Shown here: positions 1 to 6,303 of the stretch, piece by piece
Position numbering within the stretch: the first letter of the stretch is position 1
How the letters are laid out: each line of letters begins with the position of its first letter
From: Alphaproteobacteria bacterium
Lineage (GTDB): Bacteria > Pseudomonadota > Alphaproteobacteria > Sphingomonadales > Emcibacteraceae
DNA length: 11,480 bases
Direction of reading: 5' to 3'
Assembly (NCBI GenBank): GCA_002401545.1
Contig: NVTJ01000020.1
Location: 17,504-28,983, forward strand
Program-made: the position numbers and the translations under genes
The notes under the pieces: generated by a model
Seen by the model: only the letters and a program-made list of their open reading frames with translations
What the model was told of the DNA's origin: nothing
The model's database searches: none

Positions 1-262
1 TGAAACCTCTGCCCGTAACGGTTCGGTCATTGCGGCCTTTCCCATCAATAACATGGACCAGTTGATGATGGTAACCGATCAGGGCCGCCTGATCCGTGTT
101 CCGGTGGCTGACGTGCGGGTGGCGGGCAGAAATACCCAGGGGGTCACTCTGTTCAAGGTTGGTGACAAGGAGAAGATAGTTTCCGTTGAACGGGTTCAGG
201 AACCTGAATCCGATGCAGATGAAGACGGGGACGTTTCTGAAACTGCTAAATCAGAGGAGTGA
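1..262 (+). CDS. gyrA: DNA gyrase subunit A, C-terminal end (partial)
   Basis: This is the 3' end of a gene that begins before the window; codons are in frame from base 2 and stop at TGA 260-262. The 86 visible residues resemble the last blade of the GyrA C-terminal beta-pinwheel: the segment ARNGSVIAAFPI, then DQLMMVTDQGRLIRVPV, then GRNTQGVTLFKV and an acidic tail (DADEDGD). That domain wraps DNA so that gyrase introduces negative supercoils using ATP hydrolysed by GyrB. ParC, the topoisomerase IV paralogue, has a related domain. The call of GyrA rests on the GRNTQGV-type repeat, the acidic tail and the following coaD gene, an arrangement familiar in Alphaproteobacteria. The catalytic N-terminal part is outside the window. 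coaD starts 4 nt downstream. Confidence 0.88.
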   Translation, partial: ETSARNGSVIAAFPINNMDQLMMVTDQGRLIRVPVADVRVAGRNTQGVTLFKVGDKEKIVSVERVQEPESDADEDGDVSETAKSEE

Positions 263-266
263 TTTG

Positions 267-773
267 ATGTCAGGGAAATGGCGTATAGGATTATATCCCG
301 GTACTTTTGATCCGATAACCCACGGACATATTGATATTATTGCGCGCAGTGCAAAGCTTGTTGATCATCTTATCCTTGGCATATCGACCAACCCGTCCAA
401 GACGCCTTTGTTCGATCTTGATGAGCGGGTGGAAATGGTCCGCCGTGAAACCGCCTTTATTGAGCGTGATACTGGTGTCAGCATTGAGGTCAGGCCGTTT
501 GCCACGCTGCTGATGTCCTTTGCCGAGGAAATAGATGCCACTGCCATTATCCGGGGTCTGCGGGCGGTATCGGACTTTGAATATGAGTTTCAGATGACGG
601 CGATGAATTATAAACTGAATGCCGAGATTGAAACAATTTTTCTGATGGCGGACCCTTCTCTGCAGGCGATTGCATCGCGACTGGTCAAGGAAATAGCGCG
701 CTTTGACGGCGATATTGCTGCCTTTGTGCCGGAAACAGTCAAGAATGAAGTTTTAGCCAAGCTAAATAAATAA
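267..773 (+). CDS. coaD: Pantetheine-phosphate adenylyltransferase (CoaD)
   Basis: The product is 168 aa, normal for bacterial CoaD (about 160-170). The enzyme transfers AMP from ATP to 4'-phosphopantetheine, giving dephospho-CoA, the penultimate step of coenzyme A synthesis in the cytoplasm. It belongs to the nucleotidyltransferase superfamily. The signature YPGTFDPITHGH is at residues 10-21, with the T/HxGH nucleotide-binding motif at 18-21. RGLRAVSDFEYEFQ starts at 96, and IASRLVKE at 135-142 corresponds to the ISSxxVKE motif. The start at 267 is chosen because AGAGGAG (253-259) lies 7 nt upstream and the protein begins just before the conserved YPGTFDP. An in-frame ATG at 186 lies inside gyrA and would add 27 unrelated residues. 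Only 4 nt separate it from gyrA, so read-through transcription and coupled translation are likely. Confidence 0.96.
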   Translation: MSGKWRIGLYPGTFDPITHGHIDIIARSAKLVDHLILGISTNPSKTPLFDLDERVEMVRRETAFIERDTGVSIEVRPFATLLMSFAEEIDATAIIRGLRAVSDFEYEFQMTAMNYKLNAEIETIFLMADPSLQAIASRLVKEIARFDGDIAAFVPETVKNEVLAKLNK

Positions 774-782
774 ATGGAATGA

Positions 783-1322
783 ATGATGAGAAAATTTTTA
801 ACAACAGTGACAGCCTTGTTCTTTATGAGCAATATGCTTCAGGCGGCAGACCTTGAAAATACCCTCTATCTTGATTTGAAAGATGGCCGGGTAACCATTG
901 AGATGTATCCGGAAGTGGCGCCGATAACAGTGGCCCGGATCAAGGAACTTGTGCGGTCAGGTTTTTATGATGGCTTGACTTTTCACCGGGTAATTCCCGG
1001 TTTTATGGCGCAGGGCGGTGACCCGGAAGGCACCGGCACCGGCGGCAGCGGTCAGAATATTGTCGCAGAGTTTTCCGACCTTACCCATCTGAAGGGTACC
1101 TTATCCATGGCCCGGTCCGAGAAACCGGACAGTGCGGACAGCCAGTTTTTTATTGTTCTTGATGTAAGCAGCCATCTTGATGGTCATTACACCATATGGG
1201 GGCGGGTCATAGGCGGCATGAAATATGTTGACCATATCAAGGAAGGTGTTGTACCAGAACTGAAAAACCCGGATAAAATTATTAAAATGCAGGTTGCCGC
1301 AGATGTGGCATTAGAGGAATAA
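783..1322 (+). CDS. Exported cyclophilin-type peptidyl-prolyl cis-trans isomerase
   Basis: The product is 179 aa. A signal peptide (about residues 1-22: short basic start MMRK, hydrophobic core, cleavage near QAA|DLEN) precedes a cyclophilin domain, so it should work in the periplasm, catalysing cis-trans isomerisation of X-Pro bonds during folding. FHRVIPGFMAQGGD (67-80) carries the catalytic Arg (R69) and the residues equivalent to human cyclophilin A Phe60 and Gln63 (F74, Q77). The DSADSQFFI segment is also typical. The position matching the cyclophilin A Trp121 is His here (SSHLDGHY), as far as alignment by eye shows. Two adjacent ATGs (783 and 786) are possible starts; the weak GGAA at 776-779 fits 786 slightly better. 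The gene begins 9 nt after coaD and is followed at once by a close paralogue without a signal peptide. Confidence 0.93.
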   Translation: MMRKFLTTVTALFFMSNMLQAADLENTLYLDLKDGRVTIEMYPEVAPITVARIKELVRSGFYDGLTFHRVIPGFMAQGGDPEGTGTGGSGQNIVAEFSDLTHLKGTLSMARSEKPDSADSQFFIVLDVSSHLDGHYTIWGRVIGGMKYVDHIKEGVVPELKNPDKIIKMQVAADVALEE

Positions 1323-1327
1323 TCATT

Positions 1328-1789
1328 ATGGATTTGGAAAATACCCTTTATCTTGACCTGGAAAACGGTCGGGTAACACTCGAATTATATCCCGATGTGG
1401 CACCAAAACATGTGGCACGGATCAAGGAACTAGCCCGGGATGAATTTTATGACGGCTTGAAATTCCACCGGGTTATTCCCGGCTTTATGGCTCAGGGTGG
1501 TGATCCCAAAGGCAACGGCACCGGCGGCAGTGGCCAGAATATCCCGGCGGAATTCTCTGATAAATCCCATATTCGCGGTACCGCTTCCATGGCCCGCTCC
1601 GCCATGCCCGATAGCGCCGATAGCCAGTTTTTCATCTGTTTTGCCGATGCCCCCCATCTGGACGGACAATATTCCGTCTGGGGACAGGTGGTGGAGGGTA
1701 TGGAGCATGTGGATGCCCTAAAAGTCGGAGAAGGCGGTGCGGACCATGATGAGATAATCAAGATGCAGGTCGCCGCTGACGCAGAATGA
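1328..1789 (+). CDS. Cytoplasmic cyclophilin-type peptidyl-prolyl cis-trans isomerase
   Basis: The product is 153 aa and consists of a cyclophilin domain alone. The protein starts directly at MDLENTLYLDL with no signal peptide, so it should act in the cytoplasm. FHRVIPGFMAQGGD (46-59) contains the catalytic Arg R48 with F53 and Q56; PDSADSQFFI follows. By eye it matches the mature part of the preceding gene at about 93 of the first 130 aligned residues, so the two are tandem duplicates that differ in destination. AGAGGAA at 1313-1319, next to the upstream stop, is a good ribosome binding site for the ATG at 1328. Its stop overlaps the queA start as ATGA (1786-1789), pointing to translational coupling. 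In Alphaproteobacteria paired cyclophilin genes between coaD and queA are familiar. Confidence 0.94.
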   Translation: MDLENTLYLDLENGRVTLELYPDVAPKHVARIKELARDEFYDGLKFHRVIPGFMAQGGDPKGNGTGGSGQNIPAEFSDKSHIRGTASMARSAMPDSADSQFFICFADAPHLDGQYSVWGQVVEGMEHVDALKVGEGGADHDEIIKMQVAADAE

Positions 1790-2826
1790 AAGTAGATCTT
1801 TTTGATTTTGAGCTCCCGAGAGAGCTTATTGCCCTTCGCCCCGCTCACACTAGAGACGGGGCGCGGTTTCTTGTGGTTAAGGGAGAAGGCAGACAGGACA
1901 GGCAAGTCACCGACCTGATTGATTACCTGCAAGCCGGTGATGTGCTTGTTTTCAATGATACAAGGGTTATTCCGGCGCGCCTGACCGGAAAGCGTCGTGA
2001 GGCGAAGATCGAAGTCACCCTACATATGAATGATGGAAACGGCCTGTGGAAGGCCTTTGCCCGACCTGCCAAGAAATTAAAACGCGATGACATTATCGTT
2101 TTTTCAGGCGGCCTTATGGCAACAGTTACCCGAAAAGGAGAGGCGGGTGAGGTTTCCTTGCAATTTAATTGCACGGGCGATGAGCTTCGAACAGCCCTTG
2201 ATGTCGCGGGTGTCATGCCCCTGCCGCCCTATATCGCGTCACAACGCCCGGTGGACGAACGGGACCTGACGGATTATCAGACGATTTACAGCAGGAAAGA
2301 AGGGGCTGTTGCCGCGCCGACAGCCGGATTGCATTTTACAGATAGCTTGCTGAAAAAAATATCGGACAGGGAGATAAAACTGGTTCATCTGACCCTTCAT
2401 GTGGGGGCAGGGACATTTCTTCCGGTTAAGGTGGAGGACACCCGTGACCACAGGATGCATTCGGAATGGGGTGAAATCGGGCAGGATACTGCGGAAATTA
2501 TCAATCAGGCTCATAAGATGGGGCGAAAGGTGATTGCCGTTGGTACAACATCACTGCGCTTGCTGGAATCAGCAGCGGATGAGGCGGGCAGAGTTCATGC
2601 TTTCAGCAGTTCCACTGATATTTTTATCACCCCGGGATATAAATTTCGTGTTGTTGATATATTGATGACGAATTTTCACCTGCCGAAATCAACGTTATTT
2701 ATGCTGGTGAGTGCCTTTTCCGGGCAGGATCATATGAAGGCCGCCTATGCCCATGCCATCACTCAGGGCTACCGCTTTTATTCTTACGGCGACAGCAGCC
2801 TGCTCTTTCGGGAAGACTTGTTATGA
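1786..2826 (+). CDS. queA: S-adenosylmethionine:tRNA ribosyltransferase-isomerase (QueA)
   Basis: The product is 346 aa, the usual length. QueA moves the ribosyl moiety of S-adenosylmethionine to 7-aminomethyl-7-deazaguanine at position 34 of tRNAs with GUN anticodons, forming epoxyqueuosine; it acts after Tgt. Conserved segments visible are FDFELPRELIALRPA (6-20), DVLVFNDTRVIPARL (52-66), EGAVAAPTAGLHFT (172-185), LTLHVGAGTFLPV (202-214), VGTTSLRLLE (252-261), TNFHLPKSTLFMLVSAF (295-311) and the C-terminal YRFYSYGDSSLL (329-340). The start ATG overlaps the stop of the second cyclophilin, and the stop overlaps the tgt start (ATGA at 2823-2826), so the three genes should be translated in a coupled way. 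No broken motifs are seen. Confidence 0.97.
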   Translation: MKVDLFDFELPRELIALRPAHTRDGARFLVVKGEGRQDRQVTDLIDYLQAGDVLVFNDTRVIPARLTGKRREAKIEVTLHMNDGNGLWKAFARPAKKLKRDDIIVFSGGLMATVTRKGEAGEVSLQFNCTGDELRTALDVAGVMPLPPYIASQRPVDERDLTDYQTIYSRKEGAVAAPTAGLHFTDSLLKKISDREIKLVHLTLHVGAGTFLPVKVEDTRDHRMHSEWGEIGQDTAEIINQAHKMGRKVIAVGTTSLRLLESAADEAGRVHAFSSSTDIFITPGYKFRVVDILMTNFHLPKSTLFMLVSAFSGQDHMKAAYAHAITQGYRFYSYGDSSLLFREDLL

Positions 2827-3965
2827 CGGAACATTTTTCTTTCGCTGTCACCAGAACAGACGGCAATGCCCGAATGGGTGTGATTAAAACCTGTCGGGGA
2901 GAGATTAGAACCCCCGCCTTCATGCCGGTGGGCACCGCGGCCACGGTCAAGGCCATGAAACCGGAAACGGTGCGGGAAACCGGCGCGGATATTCTGCTTG
3001 GCAATACCTATCATTTAATGCTGCGGCCCACGGCGGAAAGAATACACCGTCTGGGGGGATTGCATAAATTCATGAACTGGGACCGGCCCATATTGACCGA
3101 TTCCGGCGGCTTTCAGGTGATGTCCCTGGCCAAATTGCGGAAAATTAGCGAAGAAGGGGTTGCTTTTCAGTCTCATATAGACGGCAGCAAGCATATGCTG
3201 ACCCCGGAAAGAAGTATGGAAATCCAACGTCTGCTCGGTTCCAATATTGTCATGGCTTTTGATGAATGCACGCCATTCCCTGCAACAGAAGCAGAAACCG
3301 AAACATCCATGCTCCTGTCCATGCGTTGGGCAAAACGCTCTTACGATGCTTTTCACGATGGCTCCGAACATGCTGAGAAGAATGCCCTGTTTGGCATTAT
3401 ACAGGGCGGGGTTTTTGAGAAATTACGCCGCCATTCGGTGGAGGCCCTGAAGGAAATCGACTGTCAGGGTTATGCGGTGGGTGGCCTTGCGGTGGGTGAG
3501 GGGCAGGCGGTGATGTTTGAGGTTCTGGACCATACCATGCCCCTGATGCCCATCGCCAAGCCACGGTATCTGATGGGGGTTGGCAAGCCTGATGATATTG
3601 TCGGTGCGGTTGAGCGCGGCATTGATATGTTCGATTGTGTGCTGCCCTCGCGCTCCGGCCGCACGGGGCAGGCTTTCACCCATCGCGGTACGGTTAATAT
3701 GAAAAACGCCCGCCATACTGACGACCCGCGCCCGCTTGACGAGGATTGTCGCTGCGCCGCGTGCCGCCATTACAGCCGGGCTTATATCTCTCATTTGTTT
3801 CGCGGTAACGAGCTTCTGGGACTGATGCTGCTGACTGAACATAATTTGACTTATTATCAAGACCTTATGGCTGGTCTGCGGGCGGCAATTGCTCAGCAGG
3901 AACTGCAGAAATTTATCAAAAATTTTCATGAGACAAGGGCATTGGGGGACATTAAACCATTGTGA
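2823..3965 (+). CDS. tgt: tRNA-guanine transglycosylase (Tgt)
   Basis: The product is 380 aa, typical for the bacterial enzyme. Tgt swaps guanine-34 of Asp, Asn, His and Tyr tRNAs for the queuosine precursor preQ1. The TIM-barrel landmarks are all present: DSGGFQVMSL with D93 (the proposed general acid/base), FDECTP with the substrate-binding Asp at 147, GGLAVGEGQ (220-228), and FDCVLPSRSGRTG (270-282) with D271 as the nucleophile. The zinc site is C309, C311, C314 and H340 (CRCAAC...TEH), with the same spacing as I recall for the Zymomonas mobilis enzyme. The final IKNFHETRALGDIKPL tail lies outside the core. The gene is joined to queA by a 4-nt overlap and closes the housekeeping operon. 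Confidence 0.97.
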   Translation: MTEHFSFAVTRTDGNARMGVIKTCRGEIRTPAFMPVGTAATVKAMKPETVRETGADILLGNTYHLMLRPTAERIHRLGGLHKFMNWDRPILTDSGGFQVMSLAKLRKISEEGVAFQSHIDGSKHMLTPERSMEIQRLLGSNIVMAFDECTPFPATEAETETSMLLSMRWAKRSYDAFHDGSEHAEKNALFGIIQGGVFEKLRRHSVEALKEIDCQGYAVGGLAVGEGQAVMFEVLDHTMPLMPIAKPRYLMGVGKPDDIVGAVERGIDMFDCVLPSRSGRTGQAFTHRGTVNMKNARHTDDPRPLDEDCRCAACRHYSRAYISHLFRGNELLGLMLLTEHNLTYYQDLMAGLRAAIAQQELQKFIKNFHETRALGDIKPL

Positions 3966-3976
3966 TTGGTTTTTTT
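3954..3976 (+). terminator. Weak candidate intrinsic terminator at the end of tgt
   Basis: AAACCA (3954-3959) can pair with TGGTTT (3967-3972) around a 7-nt loop, and seven T residues run through 3970-3976. The stem overlaps the last tgt codons and stop. With only two G-C pairs it is weak, but it is the only hairpin plus T-run between tgt and the tRNA promoter. Confidence 0.35.
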
Positions 3977-3997
3977 GGGAATAGTGCATAATTCCTG

Positions 3998-4026
3998 TTG
4001 ACCAAAAGGAAATAGAACATTATGTT
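3998..4026 (+). promoter_or_regulatory. Sigma70-type promoter for the tRNA-Lys pair
   Basis: TTGACC (3998-4003) is a near-perfect -35 box. A 17-nt spacer separates it from TATGTT (4021-4026), a good -10 box. Transcription would start near 4032-4034, about 10 nt before the first tRNA. The GC-containing stretch CCGCAC after the -10 box is of the type that makes stable-RNA promoters sensitive to growth rate and ppGpp; that last point is inference. Confidence 0.7.
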
Positions 4027-4043
4027 CCGCACATCTTTTCGGA

Positions 4044-4119
4044 GGGCCCGTAGCTCAGCTGGTAGAGCAACTGACTTTTAATCAGTAGGTCACAGGTTCG
4101 AACCCCGTCGGGCTCACCA
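4044..4119 (+). tRNA. tRNA-Lys (anticodon TTT)
   Basis: This is a 76-nt cloverleaf with encoded CCA. The acceptor stem GGGCCCG pairs with CGGGCTC, with a G2-U71 wobble. The D arm is GCTC/GAGC. The anticodon stem ACTGA/TCAGT is perfect, with loop CTTTTAA giving anticodon TTT (reads AAA/AAG lysine codons). The T loop is TTCGAAC. The T stem ACAGG/CCCGT has one A-C mismatch (positions 51-63) that the neighbouring tRNA-Lys does not have. It is the first gene of a two-tRNA transcript. Confidence 0.97.
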
Positions 4120-4152
4120 TTAAGATGTTGGGAATTACCAGTTCTCATTCGG

Positions 4153-4228
4153 GGGCCCGTAGCTCAGTTGGTAGAGCAGCTGACTCTTAATCAGCTTGTC
4201 ACAGGTTCGATCCCTGTCGGGCTCACCA
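4153..4228 (+). tRNA. tRNA-Lys (anticodon CTT)
   Basis: This is a 76-nt cloverleaf with encoded CCA. Acceptor GGGCCCG/CGGGCTC is the same as in the upstream tRNA. The anticodon stem GCTGA/TCAGC encloses CTCTTAA, so the anticodon is CTT, which reads AAG. The T stem ACAGG/CCTGT is fully paired. It lies 33 nt after the TTT isoacceptor and is closely similar to it, consistent with tandem duplication and co-transcription from the promoter at 3998-4026. No clear hairpin terminator is visible between 4229 and 4260, only a short T-run near 4256-4262. Confidence 0.97.
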
Positions 4229-4260
4229 ATAACTTCAATATGACTATCTGACTATTATTT

Positions 4261-4728
4261 TTAGGGCGTTAATCCATTCTCTTTCGCTTCTGGAACGTCA
4301 AGAAAGTTGATATAGTCCAGTTTGCCGTCAACAGTAATGGCATAGCCCATGACACGGGACACTGAGGTTTCTGTAGCGCCCTTTTCCCGTGCCTTGATGA
4401 TGTGATATGTGAATATCCGGTTGCCCTTTTCAAAGCCTTCTTCAAAAGGCAGGATGATTTCCACATAATCAGTATCGGCCTGTATACGGCTAAAATGCAC
4501 CGCCATATTATCAATGCCTTTTACCGCCAGATGCCCGTTGACATTGATTTCCCCGCTATCTGTGAAGTAGCGGCCAAAAGCTTCGCGGGTGAAACCATTC
4601 TCGGTTTTGATGGCAGTATTCCACCAGGCGAACATATCAACCAGTATATTACTGTCCTTGTCTTTGCCATACAGGGGGCTGCTGATGAGCATGAAAACCG
4701 TCAGGCTTGAGAGGATTAATCGTTTCAT
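4261..4728 (-). CDS. Exported NTF2/SnoaL-like small protein
   Basis: The product is 155 aa. The start at 4728 is chosen because AGGAG lies 7 nt upstream on the minus strand and because the protein then opens with a signal peptide (MKRLILSSLTVFMLISSPLYG, cleavage around residue 21). The longer frame reaching 4827 would run into the amidohydrolase gene. The mature part has the feel of an NTF2-like/SnoaL fold: an N-terminal helix with WWNTAI (35-40), FGRYFTDSGEINVNG (51-65), a GIDNMAVHFSRI helix (71-82), then beta strands ending LDYINFLDV (137-145). Such proteins may be ketosteroid-isomerase-like enzymes, binding modules or immunity-like partners; nothing here fixes the role. The gene lies 22 nt after the amidohydrolase stop and should be co-transcribed with it. 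The fold assignment is from pattern only. Confidence 0.75.
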   Translation of the reverse strand: MKRLILSSLTVFMLISSPLYGKDKDSNILVDMFAWWNTAIKTENGFTREAFGRYFTDSGEINVNGHLAVKGIDNMAVHFSRIQADTDYVEIILPFEEGFEKGNRIFTYHIIKAREKGATETSVSRVMGYAITVDGKLDYINFLDVPEAKENGLTP

Positions 4729-4750
4729 TTTAGTCTCCTTATTTCTATTT

Positions 4751-6214
4751 TTATTTCCAGGATAAAGTATCGTAACGCACACCATTCTTGTAAACGAGGT
4801 GAACTTTATGCCATGACCAGCGGTCATTCAAAGGGTCTGCACGCAGGGAAATCAGGTCGGCATATTTGCCGGGCTCCAATGTGCCAATCCGGTCGCCGTA
4901 ACCGATATTTTCTGCGGCAACTGCCGTGGCCGCCCGGATGGCGTCCATGGGTTTGAAACCGCCCTCAATCAGATATTCAATGGCATTGCCGATGCCGCCG
5001 TAATAAAGTGTATCAAGACCCAGGCTGATCTTTACACCGGCTTTGAAGGCCGCGAGGGCCTGTCCCTGCTGGGTCTTATTTGAAGGGAAGAAGTCCCGTT
5101 TGGCCCGATGAGATTCACCATCTTCATAAGGGCGGTCTTCGGTGCGGACTTCTGGATGATCTTTCATAAACCGGAAATAATGTTTGCGGCCATATTCGAT
5201 CCAGTCTGCGGGTCCCGTTGCCACATTATCCAGATAATTCCATGTGCTGTCATCCGGGCGGAAACCCACATAGACAAGCGGGGTCAGGCTGACAGAAACA
5301 TCATACTTGACCAGCATTTTGATAATTTCTTTGGTCATGGGCCGGGCGTGTTCGATATTATCAGCCCCGGCAAGAATGGCTTTTCTGATAGAAGAACCCC
5401 AACGGCCGGTGCAGTGAACGGTAACTTTCATGCCCCAGCGATGGGCTTCGGTAATGATCGCTTTTAATTCCTCATCCGTATACATGGTTTCGGTGGGGGA
5501 TAGGTCAATGAGGAGTATTTTAAACCATTCGGCCCCGTCAAGGGCATCGCGGCGGACTTTCTTAATGGCGTTCCAGGGGCCATCCACCCAGATAGCGCTT
5601 GAACCATGACCCCCGGTTGGGGTAATTCCAGTGCCACCGTAGATAATACGAGGTCCGGGAACGATCCCTTTCTTGATCCCGGCGCGAATATAAAGGTCAA
5701 CAGGATCGTCTAGAGAACCCTCGGATACCATGCGCATTGTTGTTACGCCTGATAAGAGCGAAGCGCGTGCATCCCGCACCATATAGAGCATCTGTTCCGC
5801 GCCGGGAGCCTGTTCCTGTGCATTCAGTCCGGATACCCCCTTTAAGCCCCCGGCACCATACCGCAGGCTTAGATGGCCATGGGTATCAATCAGGCCGGGC
5901 AGGATGGTCTCGCCCGTGGCATTAATGATGATTGCCCCATCAGGAATTGAAATTTTTGATTTTGGCCCAATGGCTTCTATCATCCTGCCCCGAAGAATGA
6001 TAACGCCATCTTTAATGGGTTTGCCGCCGCGGCCATCAATAATCTGACCCGCGATGATTGCGGTCACTATTTCGGTTTTTCCCTCCGCATGGGCGGTAAA
6101 AACGGGAAAGGAAGAGGTTAAAGTGAACATAAATGTACAAAAGACTAAAAACTTTAATCCTGCCAGAGCATTTTTAACCGGTATTATGTTGTGTGTTTTT
6201 TGATTTTTATCCAT
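4751..6214 (-). CDS. Exported metal-dependent amidohydrolase (imidazolonepropionase/Xaa-Pro dipeptidase-like)
   Basis: The product is 487 aa. A long signal peptide (basic n-region, hydrophobic core about 20-38, cleavage likely after AHA at 43) precedes an amidohydrolase fold. An N-terminal beta-sandwich segment (AIIAGQIIDGRGGKPI) leads into LIDTHGHLS, with the metal-binding HxH pair H112/H114. Candidate further ligands are K232 (EWFKI, the usual carbamylated lysine), H267 (VTVHC), H289 (NIEHA) and D401 (SLGLDT). The C-terminal GTLEPGKYADLISLRADPL (444-462) is typical of the family. Members hydrolyse cyclic amides or C-terminal dipeptide bonds; the substrate here is not deducible. The start has only a weak ribosome site (GATGGAA, very close to the ATG). 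It is divergent from the TonB receptor, with which it probably shares regulation, and is followed by the NTF2-like gene. Confidence 0.9.
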   Translation of the reverse strand: MDKNQKTHNIIPVKNALAGLKFLVFCTFMFTLTSSFPVFTAHAEGKTEIVTAIIAGQIIDGRGGKPIKDGVIILRGRMIEAIGPKSKISIPDGAIIINATGETILPGLIDTHGHLSLRYGAGGLKGVSGLNAQEQAPGAEQMLYMVRDARASLLSGVTTMRMVSEGSLDDPVDLYIRAGIKKGIVPGPRIIYGGTGITPTGGHGSSAIWVDGPWNAIKKVRRDALDGAEWFKILLIDLSPTETMYTDEELKAIITEAHRWGMKVTVHCTGRWGSSIRKAILAGADNIEHARPMTKEIIKMLVKYDVSVSLTPLVYVGFRPDDSTWNYLDNVATGPADWIEYGRKHYFRFMKDHPEVRTEDRPYEDGESHRAKRDFFPSNKTQQGQALAAFKAGVKISLGLDTLYYGGIGNAIEYLIEGGFKPMDAIRAATAVAAENIGYGDRIGTLEPGKYADLISLRADPLNDRWSWHKVHLVYKNGVRYDTLSWK

Positions 6215-6270
6215 GGTTCCATCTTCAGTTTTTATAGTGTTCAGGTAGGATTATTCAGGTGATTAGCGTA

Positions 6271-6294
6271 TTTTGCCAATCCTATTGGGCAAAA
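6271..6294. repeat. Interrupted palindrome or hairpin in the amidohydrolase leader
   Basis: TTTTGCCAAT and ATTGGGCAAAA face each other across CCT. They are fully complementary apart from one extra G in the right arm. This could be a dimeric operator close to the minus-strand start of transcription or, if transcribed, a stem-loop in the 5' leader of the amidohydrolase mRNA, 57-80 nt before its ATG. It is not followed by a T-run on either strand, so it does not look like a terminator. Confidence 0.45.
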
Positions 6295-6303
6295 TATATT
6301 GAA

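Noticed and set aside
186..266. Upstream ATG extending coaD into gyrA
   Set aside because: It adds 27 residues read out of frame through the gyrA tail; the ATG at 267 has a proper ribosome site and leaves the conserved YPGTFDP near the N-terminus.
3423..3989. Long minus-strand open frame opposite tgt (188 codons)
   Set aside because: It lies antisense to a clearly conserved gene, has no recognisable domain or convincing ribosome site, and is best explained as a shadow frame.
4402..4710. Plus-strand open frame opposite the NTF2-like gene
   Set aside because: The minus-strand frame has a ribosome site, a signal peptide and fold-like sequence; the plus-strand frame has none of these.
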